From NCBI GenBank assembly GCA_963697365.1, contig CAVONT010000003.1, positions 171,255 through 235,254 of the forward strand: 64,000 nucleotides of DNA. Direction: 5' to 3'. Source of the stretch: CAIXZV01 sp963697365. GTDB taxonomy: Bacteria > Chloroflexota > Limnocylindria > Limnocylindrales > CSP1-4. The position numbers and the translations under genes were made by a program. The notes under the pieces were generated by a model that was not told where the DNA came from, ran no database searches, and was given only the letters and a program-made list of their open reading frames with translations. Shown here in pieces: positions 38,725-47,071 of the stretch; within the stretch, counting starts at the first letter, position 1; every line of letters starts with the position of its first letter.

Positions 38725-38823
38725 ATGGACAAGTTCAAGTACGCCTCCCAGCGCGCAATGGTCCTCCTCAGCTCCCTCGCTGCGTTCGCCATCGTGATCC
38801 AGGGAGCCAAGCGCTGGTTCTGA
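38725..38823 (+). CDS. Membrane miniprotein with C-terminal GAKRWF
   Basis: 32 residues from ATG at 38725 (AAAGGA 8 bp upstream; an ATG at 38719 is too close to it). It begins MDKFKYASQRAMVLLS, has one hydrophobic segment (VLLSSLAAFAIVI), and ends QGAKRWF with TGA at 38821. An inverted repeat GGTAC-N2-GTACC at 38617-38628 lies upstream. A second, unlinked gene at 50163-50267 encodes a miniprotein of the same length, topology and GAKRW end. No known family comes to mind. It lies in the otherwise empty stretch between the histidine kinase and the sulfotransferase. Confidence 0.7.
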   Translation: MDKFKYASQRAMVLLSSLAAFAIVIQGAKRWF

Positions 38824-38969
38824 CGGAGACCCCACCACAGTCAACTGCCTTGCAGGTGCCCACCGCCGAGGCCTGAGCCGTCGGGAGTCCATCCCGGCGG
38901 CTCTTGGATTCCGGGGCACGCTCGGCGGGTTCTCAGCACGTGGCGCCCGTCCGGCCTATCCTCGGCGGC

Positions 38970-39947
38970 GTGCACACCGACCAGCCGGAGCCTGACGGCG
39001 GACCCCTAACCGAGCTCGCGCCGGCGCCCGGCGAGCCCGAGGCGATCTTCGTCGTCGGCGTGAGCCGCAGCGGCACGACGCTCCTCAGCCGGGTCCTGGA
39101 CCACCATCCCCGGGTGGCGATCGCCCCCGAGAACCACTACATGCGGCACCTTCTGCCACGGCTGGGCGTCCGCCACGACGTCCGGCGTCTTGGTGACCTC
39201 GATGACGATGCCGTCGTGCGGCGCATCGCGGCGCGCATCGCAGAGGGCCGACTCCAGGGACTGCGCTGGGCCCGCGCCAACAGCCCCTTCTTCGTGTGGC
39301 TCGCCCGGCGGGTGCCGCGCGAGACGCTGGAATCACGCCTGCTGGCTGCCGAGCGCACCGAGCGCGGTCTCTTCACCGCCCTCCTGCGCATCTACGCCGA
39401 CACCAAGGGCAAGCCCATCATGGGCGAGAAGACGCCGGCCCACGTCGCCTGCGTGGACGAACTGCTCGAGTGGTACCCGGGCGGCAAGGTCGTGCACATC
39501 GTCCGCGACCCACGCGGCGTCTTCGTGTCCGAGCTCCGCCGGCGGACTGGGAACGCGACCAGCCTCCCGTACCGCTGGCTCGTGCACATCCCTCCCCTGA
39601 TGCGAGGATTCATCCTGCTGCAGGTCACCTGGGCATGGGCGCAGGCGGTCAGCTGGCACCGGCGCCTGTCCACGGCGCACCCCGACGCCTACCTTGCCGT
39701 CCGCTTCGAGGACCTGGTCGCCGATCCCGAGACGACGGTGCGGCTCCTTGCGGAGTTCCTGGGCATCCAGGAACACGGGCGGATGCTCCGCCAGAAGGTG
39801 GTGTCGAAAGGCGAGAACCTGGGCGATTCCGGGTTCGACGTCGAGGCGGCCGAGCGCTGGCGGCGATCGATCCGCGCGTCCGACAAGGGCGCGCTGGAGC
39901 GCCTGCTGGGCCGACGGCTGCAGGAGATGGGCTACCCCGCCGAGTAG
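38970..39947 (+). CDS. PAPS-dependent sulfotransferase family protein
   Basis: 325 residues from GTG at 38970. 5'-phosphosulfate loop in FVVGVSRSGTTLLSRVLDHH, conserved ENHYMRHLLPRL, MGEKTPAHVACVDELLEWYP, and the 3'-phosphate-binding motif in VVHIVRDPRGVFVSELRRRT. ARFEDLV-type AVRFEDLVADPETTVRLLAE completes the fold. These enzymes transfer sulfate from PAPS to hydroxyls of carbohydrates, lipids or proteins; the acceptor is unknown. No transmembrane segment. Intact. Confidence 0.9.
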   Translation: MHTDQPEPDGGPLTELAPAPGEPEAIFVVGVSRSGTTLLSRVLDHHPRVAIAPENHYMRHLLPRLGVRHDVRRLGDLDDDAVVRRIAARIAEGRLQGLRWARANSPFFVWLARRVPRETLESRLLAAERTERGLFTALLRIYADTKGKPIMGEKTPAHVACVDELLEWYPGGKVVHIVRDPRGVFVSELRRRTGNATSLPYRWLVHIPPLMRGFILLQVTWAWAQAVSWHRRLSTAHPDAYLAVRFEDLVADPETTVRLLAEFLGIQEHGRMLRQKVVSKGENLGDSGFDVEAAERWRRSIRASDKGALERLLGRRLQEMGYPAE

Positions 39948-39956
39948 CCCGCGGCG

Positions 39957-40937
39957 TCAGCCGCGCCCGCGCTCGCGCCAGAGGTTGCGCAGGATGAACG
40001 ACACGTTCGCGGGGCGCTCCGCGAGGCGGCGCATGAAGTACGGGTACCACTGCTGCCCGAAGGGCACGTAGGTGCGCACCCGGTAGCCGGCCCCAACCAG
40101 CTGCTCCTGGATGTCGCGCCGGATGCCGTACAGCATCTGGAACTCGAAATGGTCACGCGCGATCCCCTCGGCCTTGGCGACCTCGACGGCCCGCCTGATC
40201 AGGCGCACGTCGTGCGTGGCAAGGCCCGGGTAGTTGCCCTCGCGCATGAGCTTGAGCATGAGGCGCTCGTAGGCGGCATCGACGTCCGCCTTGTCCTGGT
40301 AGGCGACGGACGCGGGCTCCTTGTACGCCCCCTTGCACAGCCGGACGCGACCCCGCTCCGCGATGATCTGCTCGACGTCGATCTCGGCACGCTTGATGGC
40401 CGCCTGGAGCACGATGCCGACGTCGCCCTTGTCGAGGTCGCCCGCACCCGCCGGGCGGACGGCCCGCCACACCTCGAGCGTGTCGTCGACGGTCGTGTGG
40501 TCCTCCATGTCGATGCGGAGGAAGCCATCCAGCTCCACCACCTTGGCGACGATCCCGCCGATCGTCTCCTTCGCGAGGTCCTTGGAGATTCCGAGGCCCA
40601 TCTGGGTGGGCTTGAGCGAGACGTTGCGATCCAGCCCCACGGCCGCAAGGGCGTCGAGCACGATCGGGTAGCGGGCGGCTGCCGCGCGCGCGTCCTCCTC
40701 GTGGCTCACCGACTCGCCCAGGATGTCGACCGTGGTCCCCATCCCCTGCTCGTGCAGGGCCTTGATGGCGGGCAGCGCCTCCTCGAACGATTCCCCCGAG
40801 ATGAAGCGACGGACCATCGGCCGCGTCACCGGGACCTGGGTCGCGAGGTCGCCGATGGACTTGCGGTGGGACAGCGTGAGGAGGGTGGAGCGCATCGCGC
40901 GCTCGGCGGCCTCGCTCAGGGCGGAGTTGGCGGGCAT
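39957..40937 (-). CDS. Proline dehydrogenase
   Basis: 326 residues, intact. FAD-dependent (beta/alpha)8 barrel oxidising L-proline to pyrroline-5-carboxylate. Motifs: FISGESFEEALPAIKALHEQ, GTTVDILGESVSHEEDAR, VSLKPTQMGLGISKDLAKET, FLRIDMEDHTTVDDTLEV, RGRVRLCKGAYKEPASVAYQ, LATHDVRLIRRAVEVAKAEG, FEFQMLYGIRRDIQEQL and YVPFGQQWYPYFMRRLAERP (C-terminal RRLAERP substrate-binding helix). Monofunctional, without the P5C dehydrogenase half of PutA. It follows a membrane protein gene by 12 bp and lies near proC, which makes the reverse conversion. Confidence 0.95.
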   Translation of the reverse strand: MPANSALSEAAERAMRSTLLTLSHRKSIGDLATQVPVTRPMVRRFISGESFEEALPAIKALHEQGMGTTVDILGESVSHEEDARAAAARYPIVLDALAAVGLDRNVSLKPTQMGLGISKDLAKETIGGIVAKVVELDGFLRIDMEDHTTVDDTLEVWRAVRPAGAGDLDKGDVGIVLQAAIKRAEIDVEQIIAERGRVRLCKGAYKEPASVAYQDKADVDAAYERLMLKLMREGNYPGLATHDVRLIRRAVEVAKAEGIARDHFEFQMLYGIRRDIQEQLVGAGYRVRTYVPFGQQWYPYFMRRLAERPANVSFILRNLWRERGRG

Positions 40938-40949
40938 GGGTGCCTCAGT

Positions 40950-41640
40950 TCAGGGCTTGATGACAGCTGGTGCGCCGTACGCGGCGTCGAGCGCCGCAAG
41001 CAGCCTCTTCTCGTCGCGACGGGACAGGAACGCGTAGACGAGGTGGCCGGCGATCGCGAGCGTCCAGAGGAGCGCGACCAGCGCGAAGGCGGGCGTCGCG
41101 GCCCGCTGTGCGTCGGCCCACTCGGCCGGAAGCCGGCTCGGCAGGTCCAGCAGGCCGACCATGCCGACGATCCACAGGAGCGCCGCCCCGACGGTGTAGC
41201 CGAGGGTCATCGCCGACATCATGCCCAGCGGGTTGCCCAGCGAGAGCGCGGCGATCTTGGGCGCGTCCGGCGGGTAGAAGTAGGCGGCCTCGAGCCGGTG
41301 TGCGACGAGAACGTCCCGGCCTAGGCGCGCGTTGATGGCGCGCTCGAGGTACTCGGCGTGGCGCCGTGCGAACACCGTGTAGAAGAACAGGTAGCCCGTC
41401 TCCAGGAATGCGAAGGGCACGAGGAACGGCACAGCGATCACCGCGGCCGGGAAGATCCCGCTGCCGGCGATCACGAGCAGCGCAAGGATCATCAGCAGGT
41501 ACGTGCCGAATCCGCTCGAAGAACCGCTCCGAGTAGCCGAAGAGCATGCCGCGCATGCGGGCGAGCTGGTTCTCGAGGATGCGGAGATCGTCTGAGGTGG
41601 GCGCCTGGGAGTGGCCGTCGCCGGCCGGAGTCGTGTCCAT
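40950..41640 (-). pseudogene. Multi-pass membrane protein of unknown function, one frameshift
   Basis: ATG at 41640: SDDLRILENQLARMRGMLFG, a soluble helix, then after an indel near 41500 transmembrane segments LLVIAGSGIFPAAVIAVPF, LVPFAFLETGYLFFYTVFA, LGYTVGAALLWIVGMVGLL and FALVALLWTLAIAGHLVYAF. Between them a conserved-looking RRHAEYLERAINARLGRDVL. Not recognised. The proline dehydrogenase gene begins 12 bp downstream on the same strand, so co-transcription is likely. Confidence 0.7.
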
Positions 41641-41863
41641 CGCCGGGAGGATAGCGCCCGGCGTTCGGCCCGACCGGGTGCACGGTCCCCTAGTTGGCAG
41701 GCCCGTGGTCACCTCCGTGCCGGGACTCAGTGGAGACCATGCGCTGATCCGGCTCGGGGTCACCAGCGGCGACTCCCTGCATGCGATTGGCACGAACATC
41801 GGACTTGGAGCCAATCACCCGCACGCCACAACGGCTCCTGACTCCCACGAGGGTCGCGGCGGC

Positions 41864-41931
41864 GGACCTCGGCGCGCGGCAGACCTCAGCGCGCGGTGGA
41901 CCTCGGCGCGCGGCGACCCTCAGCCCGCGGT
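41864..41931. repeat. 17-bp tandem repeat, four units
   Basis: Units at 41864, 41881, 41898 and 41915 follow GGACCTCGGCGCGCGGC with 1-5 mismatches. The last unit overlaps the 3' end of proC. Could be slippage-derived; no function suggested. Confidence 0.7.
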
Positions 41932-42804
41932 GTCGCCCGCCGTCGTCTCGGCCGCCGCGTTGTCGGCCGCGAGCTGGGCCTCCATCTGGTCCCCCACCTC
42001 CACGGTCCGCCGGTAGGCCGCCCAGACGGCCTCCGAGAGGACGGTCCGGAGGCGACCCGACTCCAGCTCGTGGAGCGCGGCAGCGCTGGTGCCCGCCGGC
42101 GAGGTCACGGCGTTGCGCAGGACGGCCGGGTGGTCCCCCGACTGCTTCGCGAAGCGGGTCGAACCCTCGAGCGTCTCGATCACGAGGTCATGGGCGATGT
42201 GGCGCGGGAAGCCGAGATGGACAGCCGCATCGATCAGCGCCTCCATCACGAGGAACACGTAGGCCGGTCCGGTGCCCGAGACGGCGGTCGCCATGGCGAC
42301 GAACTTCTCGTCGTCCACCTCGAGCTCCGCGCCGAGCACGCCTAGGAACGCCTTCGCCTGGGCGCGCTGATCGTCCGTGCAGGCGGGTGTCGCGTACCAG
42401 ACGGTCATGCCCTTGCCGATGCGGGCCGGCGTGTTGGGCATCGCGCGGACCACCTGCTGGTGGCCGAGGGTGCCGACCAGCGCCCCGGTCGTGGGCCCCG
42501 CGAGCACCGAGAGCACCACCTGCCCGTCCTTCAGGTTGGGACGCAGCTCCTTGCCCACCTTGGCCAGCATCTGCGGCTTCACGGCCAGCAGCACGAGGTC
42601 CGCGCCGACGACCGCCTCCGCGTTCGAGGCAACGACACGGATGCCGAGCGCGGCCTCGAGGGCCGCCCGCCGGTCTGCGCGCGGGTGACTGGCGATCACC
42701 AGGTCCGGGGTCACGAGGCCGCTGCGCAACAGGCCGGCGAGCATGGCCTCGGCCATGACGCCGGAACCGACGCAGGCGATGGTGCGGTTGGCGAGGGGTG
42801 ACAT
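41920..42804 (-). CDS. proC: Pyrroline-5-carboxylate reductase
   Basis: 294 residues, intact. Reduces P5C to proline with NAD(P)H. Rossmann motif in IACVGSGVMAEAMLAGLLRS; DLVLLAVKPQMLAKVGKELR (VKP loop); VVRAMPNTPARIGKGMTVWY; C-terminal dimerisation helices with MATAVSGTGPAYVFLVMEAL and NAVTSPAGTSAAALHELESG (family signature P-x2-P-x2-y-x(3)-LIV and tSPgGTT-like). The C-terminal tail is Ala-rich and longer than usual. Together with the nearby proline dehydrogenase it completes a proline/P5C pair. Confidence 0.95.
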   Translation of the reverse strand: MSPLANRTIACVGSGVMAEAMLAGLLRSGLVTPDLVIASHPRADRRAALEAALGIRVVASNAEAVVGADLVLLAVKPQMLAKVGKELRPNLKDGQVVLSVLAGPTTGALVGTLGHQQVVRAMPNTPARIGKGMTVWYATPACTDDQRAQAKAFLGVLGAELEVDDEKFVAMATAVSGTGPAYVFLVMEALIDAAVHLGFPRHIAHDLVIETLEGSTRFAKQSGDHPAVLRNAVTSPAGTSAAALHELESGRLRTVLSEAVWAAYRRTVEVGDQMEAQLAADNAAAETTAGDTAG

Positions 42805-42912
42805 GGCCCCGGGAGAATACCACCGGGGTGGGCCGATTCCCGGGCCTGGGTCCGTGGCGGAGGCCTGGGCGCAGCGGCCTGCGGCAGCGTGGCAGGGCGA
42901 TGGCAGAATGCG

Positions 42913-43758
42913 TCAGCGGGCGACGGCCGATGCCACCAGGAAGAAGCGGCCCGTCGTGCGCATCTCGACCTCGACGAAGCCGCCACGCATGATCGCCGCC
43001 TCCAGCAGCTCCGGTGCATGGTGGCTCCAGGTGATGCCGTCGGGTGGCCCTCCGTCGGCATCCGGCCGCAGGTCGACGACCGCCAGCGCGCCCCCGTCCC
43101 GGAGCCGGTCGCGCAGGAGCTGGGTCGCGGTATCCAGGCCGGCGCCACGGACGCGGCCCAGCAGGAACGAGGCGACGAGGGCGTCCGCTGCGGGCTCGTC
43201 AGGTCCACGGCGAGCCCACGGATCGCGCACGTGGAGGTGGGCCATCAGCCGATGCGCGACGAGACGGGAGCGCGCGACATCGAGCGCCGCTGCATCCGGG
43301 TCCGAGGCGTGCAGCTCGCCCTTCCCGGCCAGCAGCGGCGAGAAGAACCCGACGCCGGCGGCGGGCTCGAGGATCCGTCCGGCCAGTGGCTGCGCGTCCA
43401 GCCACCGGGTGACCATGTCCAGCTCGGCGTGCCAGGGGGTGTCGTGGATGGCGCCCCGCTCGAACTCGCCGCGGCGCAGGAACCAGTCGTCGGGCAGGGC
43501 CTCCGCGGAGGGCACGGCCGGGCCCCGCGGCACAACGGGCGCCGGCAGCCGGGCAGCCGGCGGACCTGCCTCGTGCACGGCACGCCCAACGCCGCGCGCC
43601 TCGAGGCCCGCCCGCAGACGTCCTCGGAGGAAGGGGTTCGAACTTGCGTTGCCGAGGCACTCTGGGCACAGCTGCGCCCAGCCCTCGAGGTCGTCAGGCC
43701 CGCGTGTCTGCCAGTCCGTCCCGCACCAGAGGCAGCTGAATGTCGCCCGATACGCCAC
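42913..43758 (-). CDS. Class I SAM methyltransferase with N-terminal zinc-binding motif
   Basis: 281 residues, intact, GTG at 43758. N-terminal CLWCGTDW and LCPECLG (CxxC pairs, likely Zn), then a Pro-rich linker and the methyltransferase core: RILEPAAGVGFFSPLLAGKG (motif I), LHASDPDAAALDVARSRL (motif II acidic), ADALVASFLLGRVRGAGLDT, RDGGALAVVDLRPDADGGPP. Substrate unknown; C-terminal FVEVEMRTTGRFFLVASA closes the fold. It begins 1 bp after the stop of the cobalamin-binding-like gene. Confidence 0.85.
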   Translation of the reverse strand: MAYRATFSCLWCGTDWQTRGPDDLEGWAQLCPECLGNASSNPFLRGRLRAGLEARGVGRAVHEAGPPAARLPAPVVPRGPAVPSAEALPDDWFLRRGEFERGAIHDTPWHAELDMVTRWLDAQPLAGRILEPAAGVGFFSPLLAGKGELHASDPDAAALDVARSRLVAHRLMAHLHVRDPWARRGPDEPAADALVASFLLGRVRGAGLDTATQLLRDRLRDGGALAVVDLRPDADGGPPDGITWSHHAPELLEAAIMRGGFVEVEMRTTGRFFLVASAVAR

Positions 43759-43759
43759 C

Positions 43760-44602
43760 CTACGACACCCTCGCCCAGGACGACGGCGGCGCGACACCGG
43801 CGCACGCGAGCGGATCGACGAGCTCGGCAAGCGTCTCGATCCCGGCAATCACGCGAGGACCCGGCCGTGAGAACAGGCCGGCATCGACCACGAACACCCG
43901 GCCCTGCTGCACGGCCTGGAGGTCCCCCCAGGCAGGTGGACGGGGCGTCACGGACCACAGCGACACGGCCTCGTCCAGCGCCAGGTCCTCCGGCAGCAGG
44001 ACGATGATCTCCGGGTCCATGTCGGCAACGTCGTTCCACGACACGCGGACGGGCAGCGTGCCCTCGCGACCGAGCAGCTCCCAGCCCCCGGAGAGGCGGA
44101 CCTGGTCCGGCACCCAACGGCCGACCGACCGAGGCGGGTCGAGGCCCTCGAGGAGCACCAGTCGCGGCGGATCGAACCCGCCCTCGCGGCGGTCGATCAC
44201 GATGTCGTCGACGGCCTTCAGGCGTTCGCGGAGCTGGGCGACGAGATCCAGTGCCTCGTCCTCGGCCTCGGTCATGGCCCCCACCGTCGAGATGGCATTG
44301 AGGACCCCCTCGACCGAGGTCGGCGCAAGCGTCAGGATCTCCGCGTCGAGGCCGGCGTCGTCCAGCAGCGCCCTGAGGACGCGCGGATCCGGGCACCCGT
44401 CCTCGAGTGCCCCGCTGATCACCAGGTCCGGGTCCGCCTCCTGCAGCCGCTCGATCGTGATGCCGTGAGGCCCCGTCACGCGCGGCACCGCGAGCGCCTC
44501 ACCCGGGACGTCGCACCGGTGGGAGACCCCCACGAGCTCCTCACCGAGGCCAAGCGCGAACAGGATCTCGGTGGCGGCGGGGAACACGGAGGCGATTCGC
44601 AC
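43760..44602 (-). CDS. BtuF-like cobalamin-binding protein lacking a signal peptide
   Basis: 280 residues, intact. Class III periplasmic-binding-protein fold: RIASVFPAATEILFALGLGE, LVGVSHRCDVPGEALAVPRV, LQEADPDLVISGALEDGCPD, a long helix, then LVLLEGLDPPRSVGRWVPDQ, DMDPEIIVLLPEDLALDEAV, FVVDAGLFSRPGPRVIAGIE. The start MRIASVFPAATE is immediately the mature fold, with no export signal and no lipobox. No BtuC/BtuD genes are adjacent, so cytoplasmic B12 binding or another corrinoid role is possible. Confidence 0.85.
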   Translation of the reverse strand: MRIASVFPAATEILFALGLGEELVGVSHRCDVPGEALAVPRVTGPHGITIERLQEADPDLVISGALEDGCPDPRVLRALLDDAGLDAEILTLAPTSVEGVLNAISTVGAMTEAEDEALDLVAQLRERLKAVDDIVIDRREGGFDPPRLVLLEGLDPPRSVGRWVPDQVRLSGGWELLGREGTLPVRVSWNDVADMDPEIIVLLPEDLALDEAVSLWSVTPRPPAWGDLQAVQQGRVFVVDAGLFSRPGPRVIAGIETLAELVDPLACAGVAPPSSWARVS

Positions 44603-44633
44603 GAGCCCAGTCTACGGGCCGCGGAATCGAAAC

Positions 44634-44653
44634 GGCCCCGCTGGCGCGGGGCC
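44634..44653 (-). terminator. Hairpin after the ferredoxin gene
   Basis: GGCCCCGC, loop TGGC, GCGGGGCC: perfect 8-bp stem, followed on the minus strand by GTTTCGATTCC. It lies between the ferredoxin stop at 44697 and the next minus-strand gene at 44602. Confidence 0.65.
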
Positions 44654-44696
44654 GTGCGACGGTCGGGGGGAACGGTCACCCGCTCCCCGGATCTCG

Positions 44697-44984
44697 TCAG
44701 GCGGGCTTGAGGACCTCGAGAGCCGCACGGGCCCCCGCCTTGTCGCCGAACCACTGGGCGTTGATCGGCGTGTAGCCCACCCACTCGGCCGGCACGCTCT
44801 CCTCGGGGAAGATGGCGTTGACGGGGCACTCGGGCTCACAGGCGCCGCAGTCGATGCACTCGTTGGGATCGATGTAGAGCATCCGGTCCGTGCCCTCGTC
44901 CTGGTGGATGCAATCCACGGGGCACACGGACACGCACGCCGTGTCCATCACATCGACACAAGGCTCGGCGATGACGTACGTCAT
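44697..44984 (-). CDS. fdxA: 7Fe ferredoxin
   Basis: 95 residues, ATG at 44984 (MTYVIAEPCVDVMDTACVSV) with GGAGAGCTTCC upstream. Cluster-binding Cys: C..ACVSVCPVDCIH (3Fe-4S type C-x7-C-x3-CP spacing) and CIDCGACEPECPVNAIF (4Fe-4S). The C-terminal extension to LKPA matches mycobacterial/actinobacterial FdxA-type proteins. It can accept electrons from the KorAB enzyme encoded at 28.7-31.6 kb. Intact, monocistronic with its own terminator. Confidence 0.93.
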   Translation of the reverse strand: MTYVIAEPCVDVMDTACVSVCPVDCIHQDEGTDRMLYIDPNECIDCGACEPECPVNAIFPEESVPAEWVGYTPINAQWFGDKAGARAALEVLKPA

Positions 44985-45159
44985 GTTTGGAAGCTCTCCT
45001 GAGTTCGTGCACGTTCGCGAGCGCCCGGGCCTCCCGCGCGCCATGGCAAACCTTACCACCGCACCCGCGGGCAATGGTGGCCCTAAGGACACGCCAACAA
45101 GTGGCGGATGGTCCCGGCAGGCGTGCCGCAGGCCGGCTTCGGGCAGGCCGGACGGTGCC

Positions 45160-45753
45160 CTACGGCGACGCCGCGGGCGGCGAAGCGACGGGCGAAGCGA
45201 GCGCGGGCATGGCCGTGGGCTTCGGGATCGGGTTGCCGGCGCCGTCCACGAACCTCACCGGCACCACCATCCCCTTCGCCCAGTGGCCTGGGATGTGGCA
45301 GCCCACGAACCATCCCGACGCATCGGACGCGGCGTCGAGCGGGACGGTCCATGTCACGTCGAGCAGCTGGCCGGACTCGGCAACCACCCGGACGCCATTG
45401 AAACCATCCGGCTCGGGCACGAACGGGGTCGGGCCGGGAGGCGCGTCGACGGTGACAAGCTCCGCCTCCTCCCAGGCGAGCTGGTCGTCCATGTTCCCGA
45501 AGATGGCCTCGTGGATGACGAGCCCGCCATTGATGACGTTGAGGCGCACCGTCTCGCCGGGCACCAGGTCCACCACCGGGGGCACGTACGCGTAGTCCCG
45601 CATGATGACGTTGAGGTCCCGCGGGGCGCTGCTGGTGCCCGGCTGGACCGGCGGGGTGGGCGTTGTGCCACCCGCGCCGCACCCGGTGACAACGGCAGCG
45701 CCCAGGAGGACGGCGGCCGCGATGCCGGTGCGAAAGCGGGACAGGCTGTGCAT
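45160..45753 (-). CDS. Cupredoxin-like lipoprotein
   Basis: 197 residues, intact. Signal peptide and lipobox (GIAAAVLLGAAVVTGCGAGG), then a plastocyanin-type fold: LNVIMRDYAYVPPVVDLVPG, TVRLNVINGGLVIHEAIFGN with Cu-ligand His in VIHE, and the C-terminal loop WFVGCHIPGHWAKGMVVPV with Cys, His and Met (C-x4-H-x4-M) ligands of a type 1 copper site. An insert around residues 80-110 is larger than in plastocyanin. An extracytoplasmic electron carrier or copper sensor; divergent from potA. Confidence 0.92.
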   Translation of the reverse strand: MHSLSRFRTGIAAAVLLGAAVVTGCGAGGTTPTPPVQPGTSSAPRDLNVIMRDYAYVPPVVDLVPGETVRLNVINGGLVIHEAIFGNMDDQLAWEEAELVTVDAPPGPTPFVPEPDGFNGVRVVAESGQLLDVTWTVPLDAASDASGWFVGCHIPGHWAKGMVVPVRFVDGAGNPIPKPTAMPALASPVASPPAASP

Positions 45754-45949
45754 GCCCCCATGATGCGGGAGGTGCGCGGAAGAGGCCGTCGCCGGTCTTG
45801 GACCGCCGCCTCGCAGGATGGGATCGCCCTTGACAGCGGCACCAGCCTGCCGCAAGGTGCGCGCCACCTCCTGGGGTGGGCGTCCCACTCCGGGTGTCGA
45901 CCTCGCGCTGCAGCACCGATCCCCGCGTACCCCGAGGAGCACCTGCCCC

Positions 45950-47071
45950 GTGACGATCGCTCGCGATCCGTCTGCCGCCGCCTCAGCCCCCCTGCCTGCC
46001 GTGCCCGACGCCGCCGCAGCCAGCCCGGCCGTCCACCTCGAGGGCCTCGTCAAGCAGTACGGCGATGTCACCGCGGTGGCCGGCGTGGACCTCGAGATCG
46101 CCGACGGCGAGTTCTTCTCGATGCTCGGCCCCTCCGGGTCCGGAAAGACGACGACACTGCGCATGATCGCGGGCTTCGAGGTTCCCACCGCTGGCCGGAT
46201 CGTCCTCCACGGCAGGGACGTGACCGGGCTCGCGCCGTTCGAGCGCGACGTGAACACCGTCTTTCAGGACTACGCACTGTTCCCGCACATGACCGTCGGC
46301 GACAACGTCGCGTACGGGCTGGTCGTGCGCAAGGTGCCCAGGGCCGAACGTGAGCGGCGGGTCAGCGACGCCATGCGGATGGTGCGGCTGGAGGGCTACG
46401 AGAAGCGCAAGCCGTCCCAGCTGTCCGGCGGCCAGCGCCAGCGCGTCGCCCTCGCGCGCGCGCTCGTGAACCGCCCGCGGGTCCTGCTCCTGGACGAGCC
46501 GCTCGGCGCGCTCGACCTCAAGCTCCGCGAGGAGATGCAGATCGAGCTGCACCAGATCCAGCACGACGTCGGCATCACCTTCATCTACGTGACCCACGAC
46601 CAGGAAGAGGCCCTGACCATGAGCCACCGCATCGCGGTGTTCAACCAGGGCCGCATCGAGCAGGTGGGCGCGCCCGCCGACGTCTACGAGCGACCGGCCA
46701 CCCGGTTCGTGGCGGGCTTCGTGGGAACCTCCAACCTCATCGGCGGGGCGACCGCCGAAGCCATCACGGGTACGCGCGGGCTGTTCACCGTGCGCCCCGA
46801 GAAGATCCACCTCGCCGACCGCGACACCGTCCCCGGCGAGGACGAGCACGGCGCCACCGGGACCGTCCGGAGCGTCGTCTACCTGGGACCGGACACCCGG
46901 TACCACGTGGCGCTGGACGCCGGCGGCGAGCTGGTGGTGACCCAGCAGAACCTTGCGACCTCCTCGATGGAGGCGCTCGAGCAGCAGGGGCGCGCTGTCC
47001 GCCTGACGTGGAAACGACAGCATTGCCGGCCGGTCGCGGACGGGTCGGCACCGGAGGAGGAGACCGAATGA
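45950..47071 (+). CDS. potA: Spermidine/putrescine ABC transporter ATP-binding protein
   Basis: 373 residues, GTG at 45950 with GAGGAG upstream. Walker A in MLGPSGSGKTTTLRMIAGFE, Q-loop FQDYALFPHMTVGDNV, signature QLSGGQRQRVALARALVNRP, Walker B RVLLLDEPLGALD, H-loop IYVTHDQEEALTM. A C-terminal OB/TOBE domain (FTVRPEKIHLAD, VRSVVYLGPDTRYHVALDAG) is typical of PotA/FbpC-type importers. Its TGA overlaps the ATG of the binding protein. Confidence 0.94.
   Translation: MTIARDPSAAASAPLPAVPDAAAASPAVHLEGLVKQYGDVTAVAGVDLEIADGEFFSMLGPSGSGKTTTLRMIAGFEVPTAGRIVLHGRDVTGLAPFERDVNTVFQDYALFPHMTVGDNVAYGLVVRKVPRAERERRVSDAMRMVRLEGYEKRKPSQLSGGQRQRVALARALVNRPRVLLLDEPLGALDLKLREEMQIELHQIQHDVGITFIYVTHDQEEALTMSHRIAVFNQGRIEQVGAPADVYERPATRFVAGFVGTSNLIGGATAEAITGTRGLFTVRPEKIHLADRDTVPGEDEHGATGTVRSVVYLGPDTRYHVALDAGGELVVTQQNLATSSMEALEQQGRAVRLTWKRQHCRPVADGSAPEEETE

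Noticed and set aside
41864..41931. CRISPR-like array
   Set aside because: Units are directly adjacent 17-mers with no spacers and only four copies.
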